Position numbers and translations under genes: made by a program
Notes under the pieces: model-generated
Databases searched by the model: none
What the model saw: only the letters and a program-made list of their open reading frames with translations
What the model was told of the DNA's origin: nothing
Assembly: GCF_014805825.1 (NCBI RefSeq)
Contig: NZ_CP061941.1
Location: forward strand, 682,001 to 746,000
From: Marinomonas algicola
GTDB lineage: Bacteria; Pseudomonadota; Gammaproteobacteria; Pseudomonadales; Marinomonadaceae
Reading direction: 5' to 3'
DNA: 64,000 nucleotides
Shown here: positions 18,735 through 28,130 of the stretch, piece by piece
How the letters are laid out: each line of letters starts with the position of its first letter
Position numbering within the stretch: the stretch's first letter is position 1

Positions 18735-20252
18735 TTAGCTGAAACTTAATTTATAACCTTCAGCGGCCAAATAATCTGCTTCTTGTTGAAGTGTGGCTTC
18801 TGTTAATGGTCTTGATTCAAGCCATTCCGGTAAAAATTCAAGTCTAATTGTTTTGTCTTTTGCTTGCAGTGTGAAAATCGGCATATCACCTTCTTTTCTA
18901 TCATGGTGCATCACAATGGATAATCGTAAAAGAATCGCCAGTTTGTCCAATTCTAGTTGGTCGCTTTTTGTGAAACGATACATGAGTGATTGGCTGAATT
19001 TTCGTCTATGGCGCAAGACTAAACTAGCGAGTGCTTGTTGCTCTTGTTGGGAGAAGCCAGGTAAGTCAGATTCTCTGATGATGTAGGCGCCGTGTTTATG
19101 GTATCGGCTGTGAGAGATACCGATGCCAACTTCGTGAATCAACGCGGCCCATCTGAGTAAATCTTCTACCAATACACTATTTAGGTCCCAGGCGTCTTTT
19201 ACTTGAGCGAGTGCTGAGATGGCGGTGTTCATGACCAGTTTTGATTGTTGAGTGTCAATATGATACTGATTTAGCAGATATTGAATTGTGCTTTCACGTA
19301 TGTCTGTTTCAGTATAACGGCCAACAATATCGTATAGCACGCCTTCGCGTAATGCACCGTTTGAAAAATCCATTTGTTTAATGTCGAAGCACTCAAATAC
19401 AGCGGTAAGGATGGCGATCCCGGCGGCAAACGTCGATTTACGCTCTGGCTTTAGGCCGACTAAATTGATGTTGTCTGAATGTCCGGCTTCAAAAAGCGCT
19501 TTCTGGAGCATTTTAAGTGCTTTGAGAGTGATGCCCTTTTTGCTCCAGGCGTTTTCCTTGATGATGTTATAAGCCGCTTTAACGGTGCCTGAGGAGCCGA
19601 TAGCAATGTCCCATTTTTCCTCTAAAAAATCATCTTGAATACTAAATAGTTCAAGTCGAGCTGAGGTAACGGCCTTTTGGAAATTGGTTTTATTGATGGT
19701 GCCATCTGCAAAAAAGCGTTGTCGGAAGCTGACGCAACCCATATGCAAGCTTTCTGTTAGGATGGGTTTTAACTGTTGACCAATAATAAATTCGGTACTA
19801 CCACCGCCAATGTCGACCACTAGGCGTTTTTGATCACCATGATCCATGGTATTGGACACGCCGACGTAAATTAAGCGCGCTTCTTCTCGTCCCGCGATAA
19901 TTTCCACTGGATGTGAAATGATGTCCATGGCTTTGCCAATAAAATCATAACGGTTATCAGCGACTCGCAGTGCGTTGGTGCCGACAATACGGACGGAACC
20001 AAGAGGCATGTCTTCGATTACCTGTGCAAAGCGTGCTAGGCAGTCTAAGCCCCTTTGTAGTGCGTCATCTTCTAATACATCATTGACTAACCCGGCCGCT
20101 AATTGGACTTTCTCACCATACTCGTTTGTGATGCGAAGTTGGCCATGGTGAAGTTGTGCTATTACCATGTGGAAGCTGTTTGACCCTAGATCTATAGCGG
20201 CAATTTTTTCGAACGGTAAATCATGAGTTTGTTGCTGAAAGAGTGATTGCAT
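18735..20252 (-). CDS. ppx: Exopolyphosphatase (Ppx/GppA family)
   Basis: The 505-residue protein has the two actin-like phosphate-binding motifs of the family, AAIDLGSNSFHMVIAQL near the N-terminus and VVDIGGGSTEFIIGQQ near 145. A C-terminal HD-like helical domain follows, with HEVGIGISHSRYHKHGAYII. It removes terminal phosphate from polyphosphate; some family members also hydrolyse pppGpp. Full length compared with E. coli Ppx. It converges with ppk and is divergent from rho. Confidence 0.95.
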   Translation of the reverse strand: MQSLFQQQTHDLPFEKIAAIDLGSNSFHMVIAQLHHGQLRITNEYGEKVQLAAGLVNDVLEDDALQRGLDCLARFAQVIEDMPLGSVRIVGTNALRVADNRYDFIGKAMDIISHPVEIIAGREEARLIYVGVSNTMDHGDQKRLVVDIGGGSTEFIIGQQLKPILTESLHMGCVSFRQRFFADGTINKTNFQKAVTSARLELFSIQDDFLEEKWDIAIGSSGTVKAAYNIIKENAWSKKGITLKALKMLQKALFEAGHSDNINLVGLKPERKSTFAAGIAILTAVFECFDIKQMDFSNGALREGVLYDIVGRYTETDIRESTIQYLLNQYHIDTQQSKLVMNTAISALAQVKDAWDLNSVLVEDLLRWAALIHEVGIGISHSRYHKHGAYIIRESDLPGFSQQEQQALASLVLRHRRKFSQSLMYRFTKSDQLELDKLAILLRLSIVMHHDRKEGDMPIFTLQAKDKTIRLEFLPEWLESRPLTEATLQQEADYLAAEGYKLSFS

Positions 20253-20691
20253 TCGTTAAGCCTTTCCCAATCGTCGAATAAGGGCAAGAGTATCTTAGTA
20301 TCCAGTGAAAGTCATGATTTTGACCTCTGATCAAAAAATTCTCAAAAAAAATCAAATTCCTGCTTTTTTCCTATAGACCTAAGCGATAAGTCGATCTATA
20401 GTAGGGATGTCTTTATTGAATGACGTTAATTTTTTAGTTTCATTCAATGTTTATTTACGAGACGGCCAATCTAATTGTTTCGACTACTATGACTTAGTCA
20501 TCTGTTTTATTATTTCCTTGTAGAGAGTTTATAGGGTAATTTGTAAAGACTATAATATGGATTTTTTTGTCTAGTACTCGTAATAGTAATATGACTTCAA
20601 TAAAAAAATTATATATTTATTCACATTAACGTATTTATCTGAAGAGTAGACCCGTCCATTGTCCCTTAATGAGCAAACGCAAAATCCGTTT
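20253..20691. other. Long AT-rich leader region upstream of rho; no trxA
   Basis: This gap holds the divergent ppx promoter and the rho leader. In many gammaproteobacteria trxA lies between ppx and rho, but no thioredoxin frame or remnant (WCGPC) is visible here. The rest is unstructured AT-rich sequence apart from the promoter and mini-ORF listed separately. Confidence 0.6.
20528..20556 (+). promoter_or_regulatory. Possible sigma-70 promoter of rho
   Basis: A perfect -10 TATAAT at 20551-20556 is preceded at 17 bases by TTTATA (four of six matches to TTGACA). The resulting 5' leader of roughly 130 bases would leave room for the autogenous attenuation known for rho in enteric bacteria. No experimental support. 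Confidence 0.45.
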
Positions 20692-20695
20692 ATGA
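20669..20695 (+). other. Possible 8-codon leader ORF overlapping the rho start
   Basis: The frame ATG...TGA encodes MSKRKIRL, and its stop overlaps the rho ATG as ATGA. No Shine-Dalgarno sequence precedes either start. If translated, it could couple ribosome arrival to rho. A distinct leader peptide (rhoL) exists upstream of E. coli rho, but this one is not similar. It may be chance. Confidence 0.3.
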
Positions 20696-21957
20696 ACCTT
20701 ACCGAATTAAAACAGAAATCAGTACAAGAACTATTAGACATTGCTGCCGAAATGGGTCTAGATAATATCGCCCGTTCTCGGAAACAAGATGTAATTTTCG
20801 CAATCCTTAAGCGTCATGCTAAAGGTGGTGAAGATATTTATGGCGATGGTATTTTAGAAATTCTGCAAGACGGCTTTGGCTTTCTACGCTCCCCTGACAG
20901 TTCTTACTTAGCTGGTCCTGACGATATATATGTTTCTCCTAGTCAGATTCGCCGCTTTAGTTTACGTACTGGTGATACGATTTCTGGAAAAATCAGACCT
21001 CCAAAAGATGGCGAACGTTATTTCGCTCTTTTAAAAGTTAATGAAATTAACTTTGATAAACCTGAAAGTGTTCGTAATAAAATTCTTTTTGAAAACTTAA
21101 CACCGCTATTTCCTGATGAACGTTTATTGATGGAAGCGGGTAATGGTTCAACAGAAGATGTCACATCTCGTATTATTGACCTTGTGGCGCCTATGGGCTT
21201 AGGTCAGCGTGCTTTGGTTGTTTCTCCGCCAAAAGCAGGTAAAACCTTCATGTTACAGAATATTGCCAATGCGATTACTCGTAACTCACCTGATTGTCAT
21301 CTGATTGTCTTGTTGATCGATGAACGCCCTGAAGAAGTAACAGAAATGTCACGTACTGTACGTGGTGAAGTGGTTGCCTCGACTTTTGATGAGCCACCCA
21401 GTCGACATGTTCAAGTGGCTGAAATGGTGATTGAAAAAGCCAAACGTTTGGTTGAGCATAAACGTGATGTGGTTATTCTTTTGGATTCCATTACGCGTTT
21501 AGCGCGTGCTTACAACACCGTTATTCCTTCCTCTGGTAAAGTATTAACCGGTGGTGTTGATGCGAATGCATTAGAGCGTCCGAAGCGTTTCTTTGGTGCG
21601 GCACGTAATATCGAAGAAGGAGGCAGTTTAACCATCATTGCTACGGCATTGGTAGATACTGGCTCTAAAATGGATGAAGTTATCTTTGAAGAATTTAAAG
21701 GTACAGGTAACAGCGAACTTCATCTAGACCGTAAAATTGCCGAGAAACGTACTTTCCCAGCGATCAATATTCGCCGTTCTGGTACTCGTCGAGAAGACTT
21801 ATTAACCTCTGAAGATGAGTTGCAACGCATGTGGATACTTCGCAAGTTGTTAAATCCTATGGAAGACGTTGCGGCAACAGAATTCTTGATTGATCGTTTA
21901 AAAGTGACTCAGACGAATGATGAATTCTTTGAGTCAATGAAAGGTAAAGGCAAGTAA
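20692..21957 (+). CDS. rho: Transcription termination factor Rho
   Basis: I start at the ATG at 20692 because MNLTELKQKSVQELL aligns with the universal N-terminus and gives 421 residues, close to the usual 419. An in-frame TTG at 20659 would add 11 residues. The N-terminal RNA-binding domain has GFGFLRSPDSSYLAGPDDIYVSPSQIRRF. The ATPase core has Walker A PPKAGKTFML, Walker B VVILLDSITRLARAYN and the secondary RNA site GGVDANALERPKRF. Rho is the hexameric RNA helicase that ends transcription. A terminator follows. Confidence 0.98.
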   Translation: MNLTELKQKSVQELLDIAAEMGLDNIARSRKQDVIFAILKRHAKGGEDIYGDGILEILQDGFGFLRSPDSSYLAGPDDIYVSPSQIRRFSLRTGDTISGKIRPPKDGERYFALLKVNEINFDKPESVRNKILFENLTPLFPDERLLMEAGNGSTEDVTSRIIDLVAPMGLGQRALVVSPPKAGKTFMLQNIANAITRNSPDCHLIVLLIDERPEEVTEMSRTVRGEVVASTFDEPPSRHVQVAEMVIEKAKRLVEHKRDVVILLDSITRLARAYNTVIPSSGKVLTGGVDANALERPKRFFGAARNIEEGGSLTIIATALVDTGSKMDEVIFEEFKGTGNSELHLDRKIAEKRTFPAINIRRSGTRREDLLTSEDELQRMWILRKLLNPMEDVAATEFLIDRLKVTQTNDEFFESMKGKGK

Positions 21958-21973
21958 GTTGTAAACTTGCTTT

Positions 21974-22003
21974 AAAAAGCCACTATCATTAGTGGCTTTT
22001 TTG
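21974..22003 (+). terminator. Rho-independent terminator after rho
   Basis: The stem AAGCCACTA / TAGTGGCTT with a short loop is followed by a T-run. Confidence 0.88.
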
Positions 22004-22129
22004 TATTTAATATCATGGTCAGAGACTTGAGTTCTCTGCCATACTGTTCCTATTGAGTTTCGATTTTTTCCCTTTTTATTGAGTGTAAAAAGAAGCGACA
22101 AATAGCAACGCTAGCTTTGGAGTTGTGGT

Positions 22130-22846
22130 GTGAAAGATGTAATAGCCCAAGTGGGTACAATTGAACTGATTAATCAAAACGTTTACCAAGTTACTCTAAA
22201 GGTTGAAAACCAAAGTTTTATTGCTGGTCAGTATTTAATGATTGTATTGCCTACTGGTGAATCGGTTCCTTATTCTATCGGCAGTGCACCACACGAGTTG
22301 CCTGAATTGACTTTATTTATCTTAGTTAACGATGAGGCATCGCTTGCTTATAGAGTGATTGACTTTTTAAAAAACCATACCGATATTACGCTAAAAATGC
22401 CAGGTGGAGACAGTCATGTAGCGTCTTCTCTTATCACGCCAGAGGTTGAGCATATATTATTGATTGCTGGTGGTACTGGGTTTTCGCAGATCAAAAGCAT
22501 GTATGATCACCTTAAGCATCAAAAATATTCTGGAAAGGTCTCTTTCTATTGGGGAGTACGTACGCCAGCCGATATTTTTCAGAAGCAATGGCTGAAGTCC
22601 ATGGCGGATTCTGAAAATGGATTTACGGTAAACATTGTCGTTAATGAGCCTGATGACTCTTGGGGTGGCCGTTCTGGTTGGTTATACCAAGCTATTCAAG
22701 ACGATTATGAGGATCTTAGCAACAGTGTGGCTTTTATAAGTGGCTCGGTTGCTATGGTGTATGGCACATTAGACCAATTAAAATCCTCAGGGTTGCAAGA
22801 TGCGCAATGTGCTTCGGATGTTTTCGCTTATGCCCCTCGTCCTTGA
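22130..22846 (+). CDS. NAD(P)H-flavin reductase (Fre/LuxG-like)
   Basis: This 238-residue protein has an FAD/FMN-binding barrel (AGQYLMIVLPTGESVPYSIGS, the RxYS-type motif with Pro in place of Arg) and an NAD-binding domain (ILLIAGGTGFSQIKSM, FYWGVRTPADIF). The family reduces free flavins with NAD(P)H and supplies them to partner enzymes such as oxygenases or iron reductases. The GTG start is seven bases after GGAG. Relatives often have fre near rho with ubiD between them; ubiD is not here. Confidence 0.88.
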   Translation: MKDVIAQVGTIELINQNVYQVTLKVENQSFIAGQYLMIVLPTGESVPYSIGSAPHELPELTLFILVNDEASLAYRVIDFLKNHTDITLKMPGGDSHVASSLITPEVEHILLIAGGTGFSQIKSMYDHLKHQKYSGKVSFYWGVRTPADIFQKQWLKSMADSENGFTVNIVVNEPDDSWGGRSGWLYQAIQDDYEDLSNSVAFISGSVAMVYGTLDQLKSSGLQDAQCASDVFAYAPRP

Positions 22847-22970
22847 TCTTATTTTGTAACGGCTACTGGTTGGGCATGTCAATGTAGCGGCATGGCCCTT
22901 TCAATTGCTCTATCTGTTTCTCTCTATTGTCTTGGCGCGTCTTAACCTCCTAGATGCTTGGTTGACGTGA

Positions 22971-23906
22971 TTACATTTCAAGAAATAAAGGAATTAGAAT
23001 CGGTGTGAGCAGACTCATAATAAAGCCGCTGGCTATGCAAATAGGAATAACATGTGAATTATGAAATTTACTAAGCATGGGCAGTGTAAAGTCCATCGCG
23101 GTTGCCCCTGAGAAGCCAATGGATAAATGCGTGTTTATTTTTGCAAAGATCGGAATCAACATGAGGGCTAAAATTTCCCGGCTAAGGTCTAGTAAAAAAG
23201 CCGTTGTCCCTAAGACTGGATTCCCCAGGCCAGTGATTAAAATCCCAGACAGACTGTACCAACCAAAACCAGAAACAACGGCGAGCCCATGTTGCCAAGG
23301 TAATCCAATAATAAGTGCGGCAATCAACCCAGCTAACAGCGTGCTAAAAATGGTGACAGCGGCAATAATAAGACCTTGGCTATTTAAGAAAAGTTTACGC
23401 AGACGGTAATTTCCTTGACGCAACTGACAGCCGATCAAAAAAAGCAATACATACAAAAGAAGCATGACTAGACTATCTATATGCGTAGCAAAACCAGAAA
23501 AAAAGTAACCTAAAATGCCTCCCGAGATCACCCAAGCAAGTGTTTTTCCGGCTTCATGGAAAATGGCCCAACTTATTATACGGCTTGTGGTGTGTTCGCT
23601 CTTTGTGATGCTTTCTTGCATGCTCTCTTGGGTGGATGGGATCAGATAACGACCTGACAAATAAAGTGCGGTTAAACTAAATAAGCAAATTATGACCAAA
23701 AAAATCACGGCTTGAGCGCCTGCTGTAACGAGTTTTTCGGCAAAATTATCTAATGCGCCTAAACTGAATCCAATTAGGCTTAAGATTAAATAAGTGAGTT
23801 GACTTAGTAATGTGCTGACTCTTGATTGCGTTAAGGGAGGGACGTTAATCCAATAACCTAAGAGTAACGCCAGCAACAGTGGTCCTAGTGTGGAGAGAAC
23901 GGTCAT
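22971..23906 (-). CDS. lysO: LysO-family lysine exporter (YbjE/DUF340)
   Basis: The 311-residue hydrophobic protein has about eight to ten membrane helices, with a first half of short helices and a second half containing SGFGWYSLSGILITGLGNP and LGTTAFLLDLSREILALMLIP, both characteristic of LysO. E. coli LysO (YbjE) exports lysine and its toxic analogue thialysine. It is divergent from the MATE gene and convergent with the flavin reductase gene. Confidence 0.87.
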   Translation of the reverse strand: MTVLSTLGPLLLALLLGYWINVPPLTQSRVSTLLSQLTYLILSLIGFSLGALDNFAEKLVTAGAQAVIFLVIICLFSLTALYLSGRYLIPSTQESMQESITKSEHTTSRIISWAIFHEAGKTLAWVISGGILGYFFSGFATHIDSLVMLLLYVLLFLIGCQLRQGNYRLRKLFLNSQGLIIAAVTIFSTLLAGLIAALIIGLPWQHGLAVVSGFGWYSLSGILITGLGNPVLGTTAFLLDLSREILALMLIPIFAKINTHLSIGFSGATAMDFTLPMLSKFHNSHVIPICIASGFIMSLLTPILIPLFLEM

Positions 23907-24108
23907 AAGATCTCAAAATTCCCTTTAATAAGAATAAATTACACGTAGGTATTTTCTCTGTCGGCTCGCTTAATAGCAAGCGGCTTGTCGTATTTTCGTA
24001 AGTTTCCAATTGATTTGTCAAATGTGACTTAAAGCCAGATTAAAGCTGGATTATCTTAAGTAAAATGCTACATTGTAGGCCGTTTTTTTTGTTTCAGGGA
24101 ATTGAGTC

Positions 24109-25476
24109 GTGTTAAAAAAGTGGCCTAATTTAAGAGAGGTGTTGTTTTTACTGTTTCCAATGGTGCTGACGATGACATTGGAGTTATCGACGAGCTTAGT
24201 CGATACCTTGATGTTGGGCCGTTATGATGCCTATCATCTTGCGGCGGTAGGATTAGCATCCAGTTTATGGCTTCCCATTGGTTGTTTTTTAATTGGGATG
24301 TCATTTGGTTTGACGCCTCTGATTACTAAGCATTTGCATGGAAGGCAGATAAAATTAGTCAATATCTATATGTCCCAAGCGGTAGGAGTGTGCTTGTTTC
24401 TTGGCACCATGGGGGCTCTTCTGACAGCGTTTATTGCGCCTTTAGTGGTGCCTTTTATGGCTACTGAGGACGTTACTCGGGATGTAACCATTCGTTATTT
24501 ATGGCTAATATCGCCACTTATTCCTATGTTAGGCATGATGACGGCTTATAAAAACTTATATGAATCAGCAGGTAGGCCGCACTTTCCCATGCTGGTGGCC
24601 TTTATGAGTCTGTTGTTGAACATCTTTTTTAATTATATATTGATTTTCGGTAACTTAGGTTTCCCTGAAATGGGTGCTGAAGGCGCCGCTATTGCGTCAA
24701 CATTATCCATATGGATAGCGGTACTTTATTTCTTTATCTACGATCGATTCATTAATAAGCGGCCTTTATTTACCAAGTTAGTGCGGCCTTATGTCAGGAA
24801 ATGCGGTCTGTTATTAAGTGTTGGCATACCCGCCGGCTTTGCTTTTTCATTTGAAGTGGCGTTGTTTTCTTCTCTGATGTGGTTGATCTCATCTTTTGGA
24901 GATTATGCATTGGGCGCTGGACAAATTATTATGTCTTATACGTCTATTTTATTTACTCCTATGATGGCGATGAGTGCCGTTACGGCCATTGTTATTGCTA
25001 AGGCACTTGCTCAAGAAGGTGTAAACGGTGTTAAGCAGAGGATGAAGGTTATTATTGGATTGGGCACGGGGTATTTCTTAATTTGCTTTACCATTACACA
25101 ATTCTTTAATGACGAGATTCCTTTCTTATATACGGCGAACAAGGAAGTCGCCTTAATGGCCGCGAATATTCTAGTGGTAACGGCTTGTTATCAATTTTCT
25201 GATGTATTGCAGACTGTGTTTACTGGTGCATTAAGAGGCTTTAGGGACACTCGAGTAGCGATGATTTCATTTGGTGTTTCTTTGTTTGGACTGAGTATGC
25301 CATTAGGCTATTGGCTGTCTCATTTTAGTCCATGGGCTGATTCTTTAGGGGTCTTAGGCTTTTATATCGGGCTATGGGCAGGATTAAGTCTGCTGGCTTT
25401 ATTGTTGATTTTGCGCTTTCGATTTGTCTATAAGCGCGCCCAACAAAGGCTATTAATGAAGGGAAGTGCACTGTAG
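24109..25476 (+). CDS. MATE-family multidrug efflux transporter
   Basis: The 455-residue protein has about twelve membrane helices in two related halves. The first starts with REVLFLLFPMVLTMTLELSTSLVDTLMLGR and carries the conserved MGAEGAAIAST loop. NorM-like members exchange cationic drugs for Na+ or H+ across the inner membrane. The GTG at 24109 is preceded by a modest GGGA site. Substrates cannot be inferred. Confidence 0.92.
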   Translation: MLKKWPNLREVLFLLFPMVLTMTLELSTSLVDTLMLGRYDAYHLAAVGLASSLWLPIGCFLIGMSFGLTPLITKHLHGRQIKLVNIYMSQAVGVCLFLGTMGALLTAFIAPLVVPFMATEDVTRDVTIRYLWLISPLIPMLGMMTAYKNLYESAGRPHFPMLVAFMSLLLNIFFNYILIFGNLGFPEMGAEGAAIASTLSIWIAVLYFFIYDRFINKRPLFTKLVRPYVRKCGLLLSVGIPAGFAFSFEVALFSSLMWLISSFGDYALGAGQIIMSYTSILFTPMMAMSAVTAIVIAKALAQEGVNGVKQRMKVIIGLGTGYFLICFTITQFFNDEIPFLYTANKEVALMAANILVVTACYQFSDVLQTVFTGALRGFRDTRVAMISFGVSLFGLSMPLGYWLSHFSPWADSLGVLGFYIGLWAGLSLLALLLILRFRFVYKRAQQRLLMKGSAL

Positions 25477-25511
25477 ATAAGAGCCTAGAAAAGTAAGTCG
25501 ATGATCCCTTT

Positions 25512-25571
25512 AAGTAGACTGTTTTAGTACTAAACGTACAGGATATTTCCCATTCCACAGTCTACTTTTAT
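25512..25571. terminator. Large hairpin between converging MATE and cobQ genes
   Basis: AAGTAGACTG (25512-25521) and CAGTCTACTT (25558-25567) are perfect inverted repeats around a loop of about 36 bases that can itself fold (GTAC..GTAC). TTTATTTGG follows. The position between two gene ends fits a terminator, although the loop is long. Confidence 0.55.
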
Positions 25572-25589
25572 TTGGCCTTCACGGTTAAC

Positions 25590-27098
25590 TTAAACAGAGA
25601 GTGTAAACTCTTCTGCTCGTCTCAACAATGCATCAATGTCTATGTGTTCTTCACAAGAATCAGCTAAACGATCAATTTCGGCATTACGATAAATGTCATA
25701 ATCAAAGGTCGATTGGCTTTTCATCCCTGCCCAGTTTAGTAAGCTCAGGAGCGCTTCTGGATGATCGAAAAGTCCATGTAAATAACTCCCTATAATCTGC
25801 CCATCTGCACTTATGTATCCTTCTTTTTGTTCGTTTTCAAGTTGTGCAAAAGGGTCGTAAGGAAGGTTATGGGTAGAGATGCCTGAGTGGATTTCATAAC
25901 CCGAAACATCCGCACGGGTTAACCAAGGTGATGATGTATTGAGTTTTCCTTTCTGGAGATGCAGCCGCTTTTCTATAGCAAGCTCTGTTGTCATATTGAT
26001 AAAGCCAAATCCACTCATTTGCTTAGGTTGATCATTTTCTAAACCTAAAGGGTCCTTTAAATCTGTTCCTAACATTTGATAGCCTCCACAAATACCAATA
26101 ACCTTGCCGCCGTAGCGTAGATGTTTATTGAGATAGTGTTCCCACCCTTGGGATTTCAAATAGGTTAAGTCAGCTTGTACACTTTTACTGCCAGGTAGAA
26201 TAACTAGGTCGGCGGGCGGGATTTCTTGATTTTGTCTGACCAAGGTAACCTGCACCTGTGGATGCAGACTCAGCGGATCCCAGTCAGTGTGATTGCTGAC
26301 TCTTGGGGTAATTGGAATGACCACTTTCAATACTTTGTTGGGTGTATTTTTTGTGTCGGACTGTCTGTCTAGCGGTTGAGTCACGGCATCTTCAGACTCA
26401 AGGTAAAAGCCTTTTAGGAAGGGCAACACACCTAAGACAGGCTTTCCTGTGCGTTCTTCCAGCCAATCCAGTCCTGATTGAAGCAGGCTTATGTCGCCTC
26501 TAAAACGATTAATGACAAATCCGATGACTCGATTTTGCTCTGATTGACTCAACAGTTCGAGGGTGCCAACTAAATGAGCAAATACGCCACCCTTATCGAT
26601 ATCAGCAATAATAATAACGGGGCAGTTTACGCTTTCAGCAAACCCCATATTGGCAATGTCGCGAGCACGTAAGTTAATTTCTGCAGGGCTGCCAGCGCCT
26701 TCGACTAACACCCAATTGTACTGCTTACATAAGCGAGTAAAGGACTCAATAGACGCTTTTTTTGCGATCAACTTATACTCGTGATATCCCACGGCATTCA
26801 TATTTCCAATGGCTTTACCTTGGATAATCACTTGAGCCCCCGTATCCGTATTGGGTTTTAACAAAATAGGGCTCATATCCACATGGGGTTCAAGACCCGC
26901 CGCATAAGCTTGTACCGCTTGCGCTCGGCCGATTTCTCCTCCATCCGGCGTAACCGCACTATTGAGCGCCATGTTTTGAGGCTTAAAAGGGGCGACGGGA
27001 ATCCCTCGCCTTTTTAATAATCGACATAAAGCCGTAACAAAGGTGCTTTTGCCTGCATCGGAAGTTGTGCCTTGTACCATTAAACATTTAGGAGACAT
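25590..27098 (-). CDS. cobQ: Cobyric acid synthase (adenosylcobyrate amidation)
   Basis: The 502-residue enzyme amidates four carboxyl groups of adenosylcobyrinic acid a,c-diamide. The N-terminal BioD-like ATPase domain begins MVQGTTSDAGKSTFVTALCR, followed by PFKPQNMALNSAV. The C-terminal class I glutamine amidotransferase domain has the nucleophile region GKVIGICGGYQMLG and a final SYLHGLFDH. It is divergent from cbiB with an 87-base gap, too short for a cobalamin riboswitch. Confidence 0.96.
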   Translation of the reverse strand: MSPKCLMVQGTTSDAGKSTFVTALCRLLKRRGIPVAPFKPQNMALNSAVTPDGGEIGRAQAVQAYAAGLEPHVDMSPILLKPNTDTGAQVIIQGKAIGNMNAVGYHEYKLIAKKASIESFTRLCKQYNWVLVEGAGSPAEINLRARDIANMGFAESVNCPVIIIADIDKGGVFAHLVGTLELLSQSEQNRVIGFVINRFRGDISLLQSGLDWLEERTGKPVLGVLPFLKGFYLESEDAVTQPLDRQSDTKNTPNKVLKVVIPITPRVSNHTDWDPLSLHPQVQVTLVRQNQEIPPADLVILPGSKSVQADLTYLKSQGWEHYLNKHLRYGGKVIGICGGYQMLGTDLKDPLGLENDQPKQMSGFGFINMTTELAIEKRLHLQKGKLNTSSPWLTRADVSGYEIHSGISTHNLPYDPFAQLENEQKEGYISADGQIIGSYLHGLFDHPEALLSLLNWAGMKSQSTFDYDIYRNAEIDRLADSCEEHIDIDALLRRAEEFTLSV

Positions 27099-27185
27099 GA
27101 ATCGTTATCGCTGTTGATGACATTAAGGTGGTAGAATTCTACCTGATTATTTTGTTCAACACGGCAATTATGAGAAAAACTCTGT

Positions 27186-28130
27186 ATGATTTTTGAATGG
27201 TTTTCGGCGACTTTTTTATCCCTTTTAGGTGCGTTAATACTGGATCGTCTTATCGGTGAACCAAAATCGTGGCATCCGCTTATTTGGTTTGGCAAATGGG
27301 TAGACAGCGGTCGCCTACAATTACAAAGACCGCTAACGGACTGCGAGTCTACCCAAAAGCGTGCTGGCGTTTTTGCGTGGGGGCTGGCGGTCATTCCTTG
27401 GCTTATCGTATTATTCATTTCTTTTAGTGTTTTACCCAGCGCGTTGTCTTGGCTGTTATCTACGCTCGTTTTGTATTTCTGTATTGGTTGGCAAAGCTTG
27501 CGAGAACATGCGCAAGCCATTGCGTTCCCATTAGCAAAAAAAGAGTTAGTGAAGGCTCGCACAGCCGTTGGTTGTATTGTGAGTCGTGATACAGATAATC
27601 TAACGAATGAAGACGTGGCAAAAGCAGGGATAGAGTCCGTATTAGAGAATGGTAGTGACGCTGTTTTTGCCCCTATTTTTTGGTTTTTTATTTTTGGGGC
27701 TCCAGGCGTCTTAGTGTATCGATTGGCTAATACTTTGGATGCCATGTGGGGCTATAAGACGGATGAGCTGAAATATTTCGGGTGGTTTGCGGCTAGAGCG
27801 GACGATGTACTGAATTTTATTCCAGCGCGTTTGGTTGTTTATACCTATGCCTTGTGTGGCATGCTCTGGGGGAATGGCGCTAGAGCAAGACGATGCGCAC
27901 GACAGCAATCTTTGTATTGGAAAAGCCCTAATGCAGGTCCAGTCATGGCGGCAGGCGCAGGCGCATTAGGGGTAAAACTGGGCGGTGATGCTGTGTATTT
28001 TGGTAAAAAAGAGTCTCGTCCTATATTAGGCGAAGGCCGTGACCCTAATGCTGACGATGTGACTCGGGCTGTCACCTTGATTGATAGAGGAGTAATAGTG
28101 TGGGTTGTCTTCATTTACGTGCTGATATAA
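27186..28130 (+). CDS. cbiB: Adenosylcobinamide-phosphate synthase (CbiB/CobD)
   Basis: This 314-residue membrane protein condenses cobyric acid with the aminopropanol arm. The family motif is at the N-terminus (LDRLIGEPKSWHPLIWFGKW), with NTLDAMWGYKTDEL in the middle and about five membrane helices. The next gene starts inside its last 31 bases, which indicates tight coupling within a cbiB-cobC-cobU unit. Confidence 0.95.
   Translation: MIFEWFSATFLSLLGALILDRLIGEPKSWHPLIWFGKWVDSGRLQLQRPLTDCESTQKRAGVFAWGLAVIPWLIVLFISFSVLPSALSWLLSTLVLYFCIGWQSLREHAQAIAFPLAKKELVKARTAVGCIVSRDTDNLTNEDVAKAGIESVLENGSDAVFAPIFWFFIFGAPGVLVYRLANTLDAMWGYKTDELKYFGWFAARADDVLNFIPARLVVYTYALCGMLWGNGARARRCARQQSLYWKSPNAGPVMAAGAGALGVKLGGDAVYFGKKESRPILGEGRDPNADDVTRAVTLIDRGVIVWVVFIYVLI

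Noticed and set aside
27099..27185. Cobalamin riboswitch between cobQ and cbiB
   Set aside because: The gap is only 87 bases and shows no B12-box sequence.
27080..27745. 221-codon minus-strand frame overlapping cbiB
   Set aside because: It is antisense to a clear cbiB gene, overlaps the cobQ start and has no recognisable domain.
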